Notes: generated by a model not told the origin, from the letters alone. DNA of 64,000 nucleotides from Sarcocystis neurona (GCA_000727475.1 KL647318.1:9322-73321), one strand, 5' to 3'; positions 23,629 to 36,223 are shown, numbered from the stretch's first letter. Numbers and translations are program-made.

Positions 23629-24966
23629 ATGTTTGTACTCTCACGCGTCCGGTGGGTCTCTGCCGACGGATTCAATCCTTCCCTCTTCGTGAGTGTCTGT
23701 GGTTTCCCTCCCATACTTCTGGTGGTGTGGAAGGATTGTCAACATACCTGCTTTCGCGCTGTCGCTTGGACGACCACTTTTTCCACAGTTGTGCACATTC
23801 AACTGAAGCGCTTAATTGTGTCTCCTGCAACAGAAACGTAGTCACAGGCACAACAGCTTCCTTCCAATCTGTACACCTGCGATGTCACGAGAGAGTGGCG
23901 GAAACAGATCTTTGTCAACCTGCTCTAGAGTCATTGGCGGCCTCCCCACTTGAAAACAGGGACACCTTCTCTCGAACGATGACGCATTTCAGACCATGAC
24001 TTTACTTTTTCTCACACGCCGGTCTCGAATTCCTCTTTTTCAAGCAACGTGTTCCACCACGTGTAGCACTCTGTACTACCGCGACGGTCTCGAAAAAGAA
24101 CAGCACGACGCTGCAATGATATATGTCACTGTTGCGCTACCCTCCCCAACTGTCCCAGCCACTGTCGAGGCGTCGTAAGAACTTCGGGTGTTTCACAGGT
24201 TTTCTCTCTTGTGTATTCATGTATGCGTCACTATAAAAATATGGCAAATTACGACGCCGCAACATTTTTATCAGGGCAGCCTGTCACATATTAGACCGTT
24301 GTCTGCCAACTTGCATCACGGCATCTGTGACGTACTTTTCTTCTTTCGTCCTGTCTCACGACGTCCGGCCTGAGCGTGCAGCTGTCAATCGTTTACTTTA
24401 CCTTCTTTGTTCGAAGACTCTATTCACTTTGTGAGCACATCGGTTGCTTCTCAGAGCCCGGGACGTAACTACCTGGTGAAATGAACTGCTCACTCATGTA
24501 CACGTAAAGAGTGCTCCAAATTTGCTCGCAGCTGACAAAGAAGCAGAGACACGTACTTCTGTAGCGAAGAACGTCATCAAGATGCCCCTAAAGAAGTATT
24601 TTTCTTTTACACGCGTCCGAAACGGAAGACAGAATTCCCCTTCGGAGGTGATGGCATGTAGCGTTCAAAGACGCACAAATTCGCTCTCTCACAATCCTCA
24701 GCCACAAATCGGCGACGCTTGCAAATAATGTTTCTTATGACTCAATGTCCTGATTGGCGCGTCTTACACTACAAGGTTCGGGTAGTACTGTCGTGCCCTA
24801 TGAATCCGACCTGATTAACTGTGGCACAATTATAAAATATCCTGCCATTCACAAGCGGTGGTCCCCACATATAACGTCATTCCTACGGTTTGGAGATGGA
24901 TTTCTTCCTACTGCTGCGTCGGTACAGTTCCAAAGGGGTGCAATCACGTCAGGTCTGGTCCCTTAA
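23629..24966 (+). pseudogene. ROPK remnant 10, N-lobe to C-terminus
   Basis: The frame at 23652-23999 (115 codons) could hold helix C (ALESLAASPLENRD). The frame at 23996-24178 reads LFQATCSTTCSTLYYRDGL, then HDAAMIYVTVALPSPTVPA. This fits the hinge/helix-D 'LFPRM.tDL.TLL' and helix-E 'HARLqLTvQ.iRL.A' pattern. A catalytic-loop-like TTPQHFYQ lies in the frame at 24188. The frame at 24754-24966 ends KRWSPHITSFLRFGDGFLPT, very close to the C-terminal 'C...P.vi.lLi.FLRFD.r.RLLP' motif. Three frames, stops between. Good order and spacing. Confidence 0.42.
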
Positions 24967-25670
24967 TATATTAAGCCCTAGGGCGAGTCGTCAGCTACTT
25001 TCGTTGGCTCGCACCCTACTCGTACCACTGCCCCCAAGTTAACTGTACATCCGTTAGGGTTACGTCCGCTCCACATGAACATTTATCTGGCTGGTACCCT
25101 CTGAAGTTGCCGCCTAGCCTCGAATCGATAAGAGTCAACCGCCGGTGGTGATGCGTACATTGGTGGCTATGCGGCAGCTGAAATTCTACAGTATTGCTTT
25201 TATTTGAGTAAGTCTTCTGTCACTTCTAATCTAGCAGGAGCCGCCCTTTAAATTCGTAGCTATCGAAACCATTTATTATTTCTGTTGTCGCTCTTAATGG
25301 CCCGCTACAGGTTGAAAACGCGTCGACAGGCACACAAGCAGAGGCCACAATCCTGACAACGTGTGTCCCTGCCTGTTCACAAAATCAGACCGCCCAGCGT
25401 TTGTTCCATCCGTTGTTTTACGTCTTAGAATCAGCAGGCAATATTAAGTCAAGTCAAGTAACGTGCTGAAGTGGCCCGCGCCAGGATTCTGTCTCCGTAT
25501 CTGCTGCCATGCTGCGAAACGTCTGAATGAATACCGGTACGTTCACAACAGCTGGAATCAACCATCTCCTGCTAAGCTTATACTTAGGAGTTAGGGTGAC
25601 CAAAAATTCACTTCTAAATACAGTGGATATCTTTTGTCTCCGATGTTGCTACCTGCTCCCCGCCAGCTGA
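24967..25670. other. About 0.7 kb without a recognised gene
   Basis: No frame above 60 codons on the + strand; no repeat seen. Confidence 0.3.
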
Positions 25671-27485
25671 ATGCAGCACCAGATGGCCCGCCCGCTCGCG
25701 TCCGATGACGAAACTAAGTTTACAGACACTCAAACACTCCTTAAAGAGAAAAGGCACCCCTTGAGGATATTGCAGGTGGTGCCTCTTCGACTTCAACACA
25801 GGAATGCACCACTGATGTCTGCCGGACGTATTCCAGATATCGTACCACAGTGACTCGTTGACACAAGCCCTTTGTGTTCCTCTAGATGCTAGAATTCTTT
25901 CTTCAGCCTGTGATTAAGGCTCTGGGTCACCGCGCGCACCCGCTTAGACTGCGAAAGAGGAAAGGGCCGTCCACTCGGGCGAATGATACTACTCGAGGAC
26001 AATCTGGCACCAGGTGACGCAAGACGCACCAACACAGAGCTGTGTCCTGCAGGTAAAGACTACAGTGTATTGTAGTTGCACTCGGAACAAAATGTAGTTG
26101 TTCCAACTCCAGCAGCAGCGCTGTAGCCTTGTCGCCACTCAGGTGGGATAACAAAGCCAACACATTATAGCCGCCACACTGTGTGGAGGACGGCTAGGAT
26201 TTTGTCTAAGGCAACGTAGGTATACAACTTAAAACACGCCAAGGAACTCAACGCCACAGAAAAGCGCCACATCCCCGCAAGGTACACGAAGGCCTTCAAT
26301 TCCGTGCAGAGGAAGGTCGAACTGGTTCATTGAAGAGTTTTTTGTTGTTTCTGGCCTTCTCCGTGGAATCTTTGGCGGTTCGTGCCCGTGCGAACTGGTG
26401 GGCCCTGCACTACACCAGCTCCGCCCCTTGGCCAAGCATCATAGCAGTCGAAAAATAAGGCAGCACTTGTATCCCCTCAGTTTGCCGGAAATTAGAGAGT
26501 ACTCCAGCCCAAGTAAGTGTGCACCACCCACATTTCCCACAGGCTCGGAATGACTTTGTTTCTAGGGATGGGAGGCCATCAAGTAGTACAGAAATGAATC
26601 TCTAACAGGACGAACAAACCACACTCTCTTGCCTCTTCAATTTACTCTGTCTTACCGTACCCTCCATCTCCACAGTGAATATCCGACCAGATCAGGCCTA
26701 TGCCCTGTTCTAATCAACACCAAGATGCCACGATCACGGTCAGCGCAACGATGGCGCCTTTTCCTTTTACACGTTAGACAGTTTCACTGTAATGCTACGC
26801 TTGCAGAACCTAACTTTCTTCGTTTCGCAATCTACACGGTCTAATTCATAAGTGGGGAAGAGCAGTGTTTCGGAAATCTCAACCGCAAGTGTCATGGCGT
26901 CCCCTTCGGGCGTAGTTGATGGTTCACAATGCTGTGGAGATCTATACGCTGCCGTTTACTCCGGTTCCATCATCCCGGCTTCACTGCGCCTCGGCAGTGC
27001 ATTGAGAGACAGCCACACTACCACAGATAGTCTGCCCACTGCATCGTTCCCGCGCCATGCAGCCGACAATGCAACCAGGTTACCTAATTCATCAGAAAAT
27101 TTTTCTTCCAGGACTGCTCTACGTCCCCACTTACAAAAATGGTTTGCCGTAGAGCGAACCACATTCTTCTGCCCATGCTAGGCTGAGAGGCCTACGAAAC
27201 GCCCGCGTGTTCTCACAACCGCACATCGCCGCTCCTCATTCAAAGGCCCAAGGTTGCTGTCCGTCTTACCGTATGGTACACTGAGTGGCGGCTACTGCGG
27301 TGGATCAATGCGTGTCTGGCAGTCTACGGTTATGGTGTCGCTTTAGTGATGCGTTGATTGGGGCACTGAGCCCGCTAGTGCCTTTCTCGTATTTAGTCGC
27401 ATCACTATACAAGAATAGGTGCGCCTGCTTTGTCATCCCTAACACAGTGTCGGTATCTCACGCATCGGAGCTGTTCACCACTTAG
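25671..27485 (+). pseudogene. ROPK remnant 11, scattered
   Basis: The frame at 25671-25853 has TDTQTLLKEKRHPLRILQV, a possible helix C. The frame at 26629-26844 has KMPRSRSAQRWRLFLLHV, a possible hinge/helix-D/E. The frame at 26852-27181 (109 codons) reads SVSEISTASVMASPSGVVDG, which fits a catalytic loop followed by the 'SPSGvV' turn. The frame at 27285-27485 reads AVDQCVSGSLRLWCRFSDAL, a clear helix-F motif containing the family's 'LWC'. HRD is lost. About 760 bp between the first and second segments is unexplained, so the first may belong to another remnant. Confidence 0.38.
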
Positions 27486-28513
27486 CGACCGTATTCCACC
27501 CAATAGACAACGAATTCACAATGGATGACATTCACAAAGACGTAAGCCCTCGCCGGTGCGTACGTCGGCAGATGCAGTACCCTGTCACGTAGAAGCTCGA
27601 TTCTCCTAAAGTGAGGTGGCGTATTGTACTGGCAGCCTTTCGCGATGGTCCTTGGGGCTTAGCCTTGTCCACAACGTCAACGTATCTACTTGAGGTACAA
27701 GTCATCACTCCTTTTCACTGCAGGAGCTCGTGTCATTCTGCATTTCTTCCGACCTCACCAATTCAAGTGGATTTCCTAGGGACACCGCAGCCGAACGGAG
27801 GCTGTGTGTCGTGATGCGGGCAACAGCCAGCGTGGTGCGCAGTCACGCATACCAACGCAGGTTTACTGAAATATTTTTATCATAGAGGATAAAGAATGCC
27901 TCCGTTTGTTGAACGCTTTTGTGTCCGCTTTCATCCGGTACCGAACACGTCAGAAATGTATACCCACATCCCTTCAGCCCTCCACAAACGTCCTTACTCC
28001 TTCAGCAATTTTGTGCGGCTGCTAACTATGCTTGGCATACAGTGTGTGTGGCATCGAAAACGATACTATTGATGCTCGCGGTCGCACGTCGACAGCGAGT
28101 GATTGTTGCTCTAGCGATCAGTGGATTCGAAGGTGGGGAACCAATAGTCGAGGAGAAACGGCGCATTCACTGGAGCACATCCTCGGTTCTTCAAAGTGAG
28201 TGCAGCATCACGCTTACGGCTCGCCTACCCGTATCATGTCGGAAAGTGTATCAGGCACCGTCATCAAATGAACGATGTAAATAGGCCGGAGATGCGTCGT
28301 GATCGTTGGTATCAACGACGACAACGACGCTACTTCTTTGGGCGTACAGCAACTGGAGCTGTGTTGCCATTCAGAATCAACAGAGTTGTTGACAAGGCAT
28401 AATAAAACTCTGGTAATGAGGCCGCCACAGCTTCTGATTGGTAAAATTAAAAGTACCTTTCACCCGTTGTACGTCGTTAGTCCCTGCAAGCGTACGCGTG
28501 GATCCCTAATGTT
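27486..28513. other. No confident gene
   Basis: The 121-codon frame at 27919-28284 (+) has no recognised motif beyond ALAISGFEGG, which could be a lone activation-segment strand. Confidence 0.2.
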
Positions 28514-29756
28514 GTGCAGCCAACAGTGCCCGATTTTGTCTTCTATTCACACGGCTATAAGAAGTTGTACGACCTCTACAAAAAGACACAGGTGGCACGC
28601 ACCGCAACCGTTCAACCTCCCGTGTCTGATTACACTTCTGAAACGGAGTCCTCGTTCTTCGTCTTTTCCGCAGTCAGTTCGCATAGCAAACCGTAAGGAG
28701 GACGCTCACCATATCATGGTAAGCGTTTGCCGTGTTCCCACATTAAAAGTTCCATCAGCGTGGACCGCTGCAACGAACGGACGTCCGTGATATGTGTGTC
28801 TGTTAGATGAAATATCAAGTTACGGCGTGATCTTCAGTAATCGCTCTTCGTAGAGGGGCTGTTGCGCGCAGCCACTTTCAGTGGACAACAGCTACTACTG
28901 GCTGCAGAGCGCTTATTTCTTAGCAGATTTTGAACCAGGTCATAAAGCAAATATTTCCTTTTCAGCCGCGCAGAGGAAGAATCTCTAGAATTTCTAGTCA
29001 GCGGAAAGACCACCATGGTTGCCACAGACGACTAGCTATACTGCGCCGTCGGAATCACACGCACTCGTAGCTATTTTCCGACGATGGATGCTAAATTGCT
29101 CAAATAACCAAGAGAATGTAGTAGCTTTCTCCCTCTTGCGGTCTGAGTCGCGGTTTTCGAGCAACGACTCAGAGATCTTATTTGTGCCTGCTGCACTGTT
29201 TTGTTTTCGGTGAAGTAATCCTCAACAAAGTGGCGTGCTTGTCGCGCAGAATAAACCGTCTTCGATTAGACATGATGTGTTGTTCTGTCACGTACATCCT
29301 GTAACTGAGAACAAAGGAATGCGGTTACTGCGTGTCGGCGAAGGTTCACACTGGCTGCAGATCCTGATAAGATACGCGGGCCACCGCAACTCTCAGATAG
29401 GATCACGTAGACGTATTAGACGTCATGGGCTGCCCTACCACGCAGATGCTCAACAACTTCCATTCAGTCCCTACATAGGTGATTTCACACAGACGTGGCG
29501 TAGTGTGGCCTGGAGTCGTACTGCATAATCAATGCCCGCTGCACATCGATGGATTCACGCCGCGGAGTCGACGGCAAGTAGTTGCGTGTTCCCTTCTCGA
29601 GTACAACCCTTGCTCGCGATAAGTATTTGTTTGGCTAAGCACGGAATTACGTCATCTACGGGCGCTAGATCTCCACGCTACAGCAGTTGCATGCTTCACT
29701 CCAACATACGCTGTCGTTTTACGCGCGTGTCCAACGGGCAACCTATGTCCGACTGA
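28514..29756 (+). pseudogene. ROPK remnant 12
   Basis: The segment at about 28519-28692 reads PTVPDFVFYSHGYKKLYDLY, a possible beta-3/helix-C region. It is flanked by an acceptor-like 'ttgtgcag' and a donor-like 'gtaagg'. The frame at 29235-29528 (97 codons) contains LQILIRYAGH, RRHGLPYHADAQQLPF and YIGDFTQTW. These align with helix E, the 'HGLVHa.i....f' catalytic loop and a 'yLGDF' strand, so part of the DFG motif survives as GDF. The frame at 29532-29756 has LLAISICLAKHG, a helix-F-like stretch. Catalytic Asp of HRD is absent. Confidence 0.4.
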
Positions 29757-30240
29757 CCTGAGCACACAAGTGGACGCGCCGCGGCCCTATCTCATATTCA
29801 CGCTCTCCTCCAACTCATATACGCCTCTACCAGCGTGGCTGATTTTGTGTTCTTCACCATAAAGATTGGAACTACGGCGCTACGAACACAGGATGACACA
29901 TCTGGAGCCGTCGCAGGTCACGCACCCGCAGTCACACTCTCTCTATCACCGTGTAAGCAACTTCACGTCAGCGACCCCTGTACCAGGAAAGCCGTTCCTA
30001 CGCGCGTGATCCCGCACGCGGCCTCTCCACGCGTCAGCAGAGCTGCTTGTGCACACTTCACCCTCTTCATGCTACTATTTTCCCTGGAAACGTGTCGTTT
30101 CATGGACAACATTCTGCTTCACAGTAAATGAGTTAGAACAACCTATATGTTGAAAGGCCGTCCCGACAGGCAAGCACCTGAACTCCGTGCACGGCAAAAT
30201 TACCGTGCCATACCCTACGAGTGGCTGCGCATCCGCGTAC
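29757..30240. other. No assignable gene
   Basis: The 98-codon + frame at 29835-30131 has no recognised motif. Confidence 0.25.
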
Positions 30241-30275
30241 ATGTGTGTATGTGTGTGTGTGTGTGTAGCTGTGTG
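30241..30275. repeat. (GT)n-rich microsatellite
   Basis: Interrupted GT tract (gtgtgtatgtgtgtgtgtgtgtgt). Confidence 0.88.
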
Positions 30276-30970
30276 TACGCAGGGGGCTGCCGGATGATAG
30301 TAATACGCAACAGTAGTTGAATGTGACCTCGTACCGGTTCGTACGATGCACCAGTGTGAGATTCTATAAAATGTATAGGATTCCGAATTTCAAACGGAGC
30401 TACTAATCAATCTCCGGAGCTGGCAAAAAAGAACTGTGGGCCTCTCATATATGCCTTTTCGGTCCCTAACCTTCCTTCTGCATGTAACTTCTGACCATCT
30501 GGTCCTCGAATGGACCATGTAGCGTTAAGTCGAGCAATGCACACAGGCAGATACCGCTTGAAACCGCCCCTACCGCCTCCCTGGATGCCTACGTTTCACA
30601 GTAGGACGTGCTTACGTCCGTAAAAGGCTGAATTTGGGGGCAGAAGAATCATCCGTCTTTGTGGGCCCGTAGGTAGCACCCTGGGGTTGTTTGCGCGCAC
30701 GTATTCAGGAGCAGTGGCTACGTACACATCAAGACGGCTGCCCTCGGCATTGTGTGGTTCATAGCTCATCAGGATGCAGAACGTGTATTACACGTGGGAG
30801 AAGGCCAACGTGAGTCTCCTTGAATACACAGCAGGCGGCTATTTTATATTCTCGGCGAACAAAGTAAGTGCACACCGCACGTCGTCTCTTCACGTTGATG
30901 ATCAAGGGCTAGAATCTACACGGGGCGCAATCCACTGAACGCCAGCAGCGTAGAGAGCATTCAAGCTTAC
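30276..30970. other. No assignable gene
   Basis: No frame above 60 codons on +, no repeat. Confidence 0.3.
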
Positions 30971-30971
30971 A

Positions 30972-31810
30972 TTGAGCCTGTATCGCATGACGGCAATACA
31001 AAACCCAGAAATTAACAACAGCTCCCTTTTAGCACGTGTACCTGCGCTATTACAGTCACGCATTTGGCATCTACTTACCCCCTTGATGCTACGCGCAGAC
31101 GGACCCGCGTCGTCTAAGACGCGTGGAGGGAAATCTGCAACTCCGCTGCGCACGTTTGTAGAAGAGCTGTGGTGCGCTTGCGGTCCTTCTGCAGTACCTG
31201 CAGGGGCTGCCAGTAACGCCAGTATTAAAAGAGAACGGTGACTTAGCCCGGGCCACGGTACTGCGACCTTGTCTTCCCCAGTGGTGCTGAACCTCCCAAA
31301 CCGCCTTCTAGTCATCATGGCATGATCGAGCGTCGTGCACTGGAGCCGTGAGACCCCCGAAGTGCAATACACAATAGAAGAGACAGCCGAAACACCGTTG
31401 TTGATTAGCTGTGAAAGAGTACGGTTACGAGGATGACTGGTGCGGCGAGGTGTTGGATCACGCCCCGGTGGCACGGCTTCGCTTCGTCAGCATTGACAGA
31501 CTTTTCTGCTCATTCTCCTGCGCGAGCCACCCCGCTCGTGAGTTTACATTGTCCAAGAATCTAACGTGGCTTGAGTTGCTGAAAATAGCGGGATGAGGTT
31601 TCGTTGCTGTTTAAAGCCTGCAGCCGGCGTAGACACTGGGGAGATCAAAAACGCATCAGCAAATCGATAGTAATCCAAGGCACGCTGTGGCGGTTGCAAA
31701 AGGACCACTGTGTCAAGTAACGCGAAGCACGGCTCCAAGAAAGCACAGGGTGTATGCACCGTGTATCCGATCGGCCCCTCGACCAGTACACCGTGGGCTG
31801 GCTCGTAGAG
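30972..31810 (+). pseudogene. ROPK remnant 13
   Basis: The frame at 30972-31241 contains PLRTFVEELWCACGPSAVPA, a helix-C-like segment ('L..vkEE.l.l.LLrGi.sP'). The frame at 31411-31596 reads ARLRFVSIDRLFCSF, then HPAREFTLSKNLTWLELL. This matches helix E ('ARLqLT.q.iRL.aSl') and a catalytic loop ('H..FTl.Nl...'). HRD is replaced. Helix F may be at about 31769-31805 (LDQYTVGWLVEL). A competing - strand reading of 31079-31318 is listed separately. Confidence 0.38.
31079..31318 (-). CDS. Alternative: secretory first exon, unassigned
   Basis: Reading from ATG at 31318-31316 (a second ATG follows), an 80-codon frame contains a strong hydrophobic core, HRSLLILALLAAPAGTAEG, at residues 27-45. This is a plausible cleaved signal peptide. 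The 80 codons end exactly at a GTAAGT consensus donor (31078-31073 on the minus strand). Without splicing the frame continues to 30902, adding a second hydrophobic stretch. No homology is recognised and I could not find a convincing next exon. It overlaps remnant 13 on the opposite strand, so at most one reading is real. Confidence 0.2.
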
Positions 31811-32093
31811 CTGTCCGTAACGCGTGCAAGCCGTACGCAGTATCGCGTTTCAACCAATGGCAACGGGTTATCTTCGTGCAGGTCGCCTCTGTATGAAAAA
31901 CAAGAAAAAACAAGTCAGTCGAGGAAATTATTTATGAAGAAAAAGTTCGTTCACTGTACAACGGAGGATTCGCATGGGTAATCCTATGTACTGTGACCTA
32001 CGCAGCTCTGCCGTAACCGATAACCGGCACCCGTTTTCCACCGACCGCATACAGGGGGCATCTGACGTGTTCTTTTGTGTCCTACGTATATGA

Positions 32094-33157
32094 GTGAAAG
32101 CGTCTGTTTGGGTGCGTGGAGAGCGGTTAGGCCAGCCGATTCAGATATTCATATTGTTACAGTCCGATGTCTCGTCGGATACTCACGACAAAATGTGTGC
32201 GCTTGGCGACGAAATACATGGTGTGGACGGTAAACATACGATATGCATTAAGATAGAGAAAACCTGTTTCCTTGCTCTAGAATTTGATTGTGCGCATGTG
32301 GGGGAAATGTGCGCAGCCTTAGGGAAGCATGAACGTCCGTGCATTGCTAACGATGCGGAGGGGACACCGTGCGTGGCACAACATGACATCTGCTCTGGTG
32401 CCAGTGCAGACGCCGACGCGTTCTGGATAACCAACCTTTGCATGCGGCGGGTCCGCTGTCTCATGGCGAAGAGCCGCCCATACACTTGTAGCTGCCCCGC
32501 TCGCGCAATACCTCGCCCACCTGTCACGAGACTGCTAACCTAAGAACGAACCAACAGTTCGCGGGGAGTGGGGTAGGGGAGCTAAGCCTCACGAGTATAA
32601 ACGTCATTACCGCGCTTACGGTGAGGACGCGGAAGTGCTAATACCACTGATAATGACGAATTTGTCCCGTCACGACTGTTGATGCTCTCGGTTCAGATGC
32701 AAATTGAGCTGTTTGCGAGGAAACGCGAAAGCTTAATCGTAGTGCTCTCCACAGTGTGGGAGGCAGCTGCTGATCATCAGTTGTGAAGTCAAAGCAAGCT
32801 GTGCACCTGTTCGTATTGACCAGAAGAACACCAGCGCCCCAGTGTCACTGGAAAGGTTCCGTGGAGGACGCCACGGTTTAAGATTATCGGGTGGTGCCCT
32901 TGCCGACCTACCGGCATGGAAAAGTGCAGTGGTCATGCCCATCTTACAGGACTCAAATGCCAGGCACACGGCAGTTAATGCTGGAGTTTACGTGCGTGGG
33001 TCTGTCAAACCGAATCGCTAAGCATTCGAACTCACCGGTTAAAAAATCAACCAAGTGGCCAGACGCACATCGAGTCGCATTCAAGCTCGGAGGTTACCAA
33101 ACCAATAAAGCGACCAGAGATACGCCTTCAACTCGCATGATACGCACGAACGGCTGA
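32094..33157 (+). pseudogene. ROPK remnant 14, with uninterrupted N-lobe
   Basis: The frame at 32094-32543 is open for 149 codons. It begins with a glycine-loop-like VRGERLGQP (residues 7-15) and D..T turn. KHTICIKIEKTCFLALEF follows, then EGTPCVAQHD, and ADADAFWITNLCMRRVRCLM at the hinge position where the family has '.vlnRfvL.pR'. The frame at 32891-33157 then reads YRHGKVQWSCPSY and TRQLMLEFTCVG, fitting 'HG.v...n....G.l.L.EF' of the catalytic loop and DFG strand. About 350 bp and stops separate the two. The N-lobe is the least decayed segment in the window, Cys-rich (about 10 Cys). Confidence 0.42.
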
Positions 33158-33250
33158 CGAAATGTCTTCTAGAAATCAACATCCAGCCGTCATTATGTAT
33201 CAGGTGAACGGCTTATGTAGGGCAAAGCAAGACGCTAGTCCGAACAAGAA

Positions 33251-33281
33251 CATATATGTATATATATATATATATATGTAT
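33251..33281. repeat. (TA)n microsatellite
   Basis: 'catatatgta' then an uninterrupted TA run to about 33276. Confidence 0.9.
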
Positions 33282-34017
33282 GTACGTGTATGCCACAATA
33301 AGCCGCCATTGTCGCATCGACTAGTTCGAGTGCCATCACCATGCCACTGTGGTGATCAGTCTGCACCAGTACTAAGGACGGAACAAACCCTTTCGGCAGA
33401 GTACTGGGTCCTGCGGTGTGGAGACCACTCGGTAAGTGCTCTGCGTCCGTTTCTTGGACACACACGGACGCCAGATTAGTACTCCAAGTGCATAATCGTT
33501 TGTAGGGAGGGACGACATCCTCCGTGAGACGTGGGACTTCGTTGCTAAAAGACGTGCCGTGTTTCACTTCGAGGGGCATACGAGTGTCTCCAGACGGTGG
33601 ATTTCTGTTTAGTGCGTCCCGGTTTTCATGATAAACAACGCATGGACCTTCGAAAAGTGAAAATCGGGTGTTTGTTTTCAAGCGTTGAAATTAAGGAGGC
33701 CATGATTTGGGAGCCTTTGTCATTGAACACAAATTTAGCATACCCTTTCCTCTGCCCTCGCAAAGAAGGAGCGCAGTCTTTTGCGCGACTTAATTAACAA
33801 CAAAGTGTCCTTTTCTATTAGAAGAAAGAGCCGATCAGCTTAACGCGCACAAGGTCCGTTGATCTCACCTGCGCGTGATACTGACGTACTGATTTCACAT
33901 CTCCACGGCGAAGCTGTTCAGAAGAGAAACTGCGAGAATTCCCACGTTTCCGTGTGTACCGCTTGGTATCGACTACATGTTCGACGCCTGTGCTATACCC
34001 ACTGACCACGTTATGGT
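33282..34017. other. No assignable gene
   Basis: Overlapping frames of 66 (+) and 148 (-) codons at 33235-33797, no motif. The - strand frame includes the translated TA repeat and is likely a shadow. Confidence 0.2.
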
Positions 34018-34760
34018 ATGGCTGTGTTCATGCTTTTTGAACCGCTGCACTCAAATACTGAAATAATAGCTTTGCTGTATCCTGTCACTCGTGGTAGGAG
34101 TTTCGTCAGTTCTGTCCTCATCTCGAATACCCGGTCACCGAGGCGCGTTACCTTCGCTCTCTTAGCTAGCTTGTTTGCCTTCGAGAAAAAATGTACGAAC
34201 ATTGCAGGGGCGAGCCCACCACGGATGAAGGGCGCCTCTGCATCCTGCCAGACCCCCTGCGTGCGCTCACGCGTTGCTGTTGTTGCCCTGTCCCTCCTGC
34301 TCTGGTGCAGTCCTTACTGTTGTAGGGTATGGATGCGACTGTTGTGTCACTCAATGCTGCTTTTGTGTTAGGAGTACGTACTCTTTGTAACTGTGTAGAT
34401 TGTGTTCTCGTTGCACAGTCGCCAGGCCAGCTGATGTGAGAGACTAGACGTACTCAACGTAGACGACTGCCCCTTTCTGAGGGAGCATCTTGAAATGCCT
34501 ATATGGAGGAAGGCGCAGCAAATCAGGAGCGCCGATAGATGGCTGTCGACCACACCGTCGTAGTTGCACAAAGAGGTCACTCGACCGTAGCTGAAACCTT
34601 TTCCTCAACACACCATAAAGGTGTGTTGGTAGGGATGCGAACATTATGGCACGGGGGCAGGCAAATTATGGTGCACGCGTCGAGCGCTCCACGGCTTACT
34701 TTGGTAAAGACGGAGCATCAGTGACAACTCCTTACGGGCGTGTGGGAGCTAGTTAGAGCT
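34018..34760 (+). pseudogene. ROPK remnant 15, partial
   Basis: The 117-codon frame at 34018-34371 has IALLYPVTRGRSFVSSVLIS, close to the hinge/helix-D 'f.LyPRm.snL.tf.evLlS'. It is followed by TFALLASLFAF, helix-E-like. At about 34675-34750 a different frame reads RSTAYFGKDGASVTTPYGR. This corresponds to the activation segment 'fe.lvRDGA.V.s.v..gf' typical of ROP5-like members. The region between is broken, and no N-lobe or C-terminus was found. Confidence 0.35.
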
Positions 34761-36223
34761 GTATGGCGACATTCAAAAGAACAGCGCTAGCGTCCTTGCA
34801 GCGCCTCACAACTGCTTGTGGCTACAGAAAGTAGCTCGTAGTGTCGGCGCAAGAGAGGCAGCAATTTTTTCGGCCTGCATGCAACGCTATTAATGCCCTC
34901 CATTTGTCCCCACTTCTTCAAGTAGCGAACGTGACTTGACGCTGAAATGTTGGAGTGTTTCAGCAGACCATTTGCTTTGAAGGTTCGGTGCATGAAGGTA
35001 CACGAGACAGCAGCCAGTGACACGGGGGCCGGGCAAATAGTGTCTCTTCGTTTCTCCATTCGGCCACGATGAACTGCACCATGGACGCCTTCGCGTTCAT
35101 ACAGCAGTTCGCTATTACCCAGTAGCCGAGTCGCCTAAGGGTGACTCATTTACCACAGCGGGCAGCTACGCAGAAAATGCTCTCACACAGGAACTAAAGC
35201 AGTACCTCTAAGGGTGGCCACCGTCACTTTCTGGATTCTTCTCTAACATAGCACTCTTTCAACCACAACAACATAAACGTACAATTCCTCGGTGACAAAA
35301 CCAGTGACGTCCCTGGCTGCGTCTACGCAGAGCACGCCTTTTGTTCTTGCCTGGAAAACTGTGTAGTCCTTCCGTAGCACGGAAGATGAGCTGTTGTCTG
35401 TCAGCGTGGTATCATTTGATGGTTGACCGGAACTGGACCTCAATGTATGATACATACACAACAAATCCTCTGTACCTTGCTAAAACTTGATGTTTCTTCA
35501 TGTCAGCAGTAACGGAAGACTTGAGTCGAGACGTTCTGGGATCGTAGACGCCAGCTGCGTTTGACGCCTTTGTTGAGCCCGCACGGCCTTCCGCGTGTTG
35601 TTCTCCGTCCCCACATTTCCAGGTGGAGAGGAACCCGGGGAGCAGACGCAGGGAGACGATTGACCCCACCACGACGCACTGCTGCGTTTGGGTAGAATAA
35701 CCTCGCTTAAAGTGGAACAGCCCAGCAGGTACTACCACGTTGCCAGGAAGAGTACTTGTTGTGTCGTTGCGTAACCATTTAGACATGTGCGAATGCAGTG
35801 TCGGTGTCGTACGTATCAGGGCGTTTGAGCAGAACGCGCGTTTCTCCAAACACATCATCAATTACGGCAACGTGGCGGCTTGTGCTTCCGATGCACATTC
35901 TGTGGCGAACTGGCAGCCGTCCTTTTGAGAAATGCACCATGTGATCATCTACGCTTGGTGAACTGTGCACGTTTTAATCTATGGTCGTAGCGATGGTCTT
36001 GGTAATGAGTAAAAGGTCATGCTAAAGTATAACGTCTTCCTTGAGCTTTCTACGGTGAGGCATGCCTCAAGACTGCAGGTGCTATTATCTGCTGCGGGCG
36101 AAATAAACACAGTCAGCACCTGTATGTCGTGGAAGCCGTGAGCCGGTGTGCACCTAAGCAGTTCTTCCCCATGTCGGCAGGATAACAGCAGAATGACTTG
36201 GTATATCCTACGCCCATAACTGC
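34761..36223. other. About 1.5 kb, no recognised gene
   Basis: A - strand frame at 35412-35861 (149 codons) and a + frame at 35740-35928 overlap. Neither shows a family motif. Confidence 0.22.

Noticed and set aside
35412..35861. 149-codon minus-strand frame
   Set aside because: No recognisable motif and overlapped by an equally plausible + frame.
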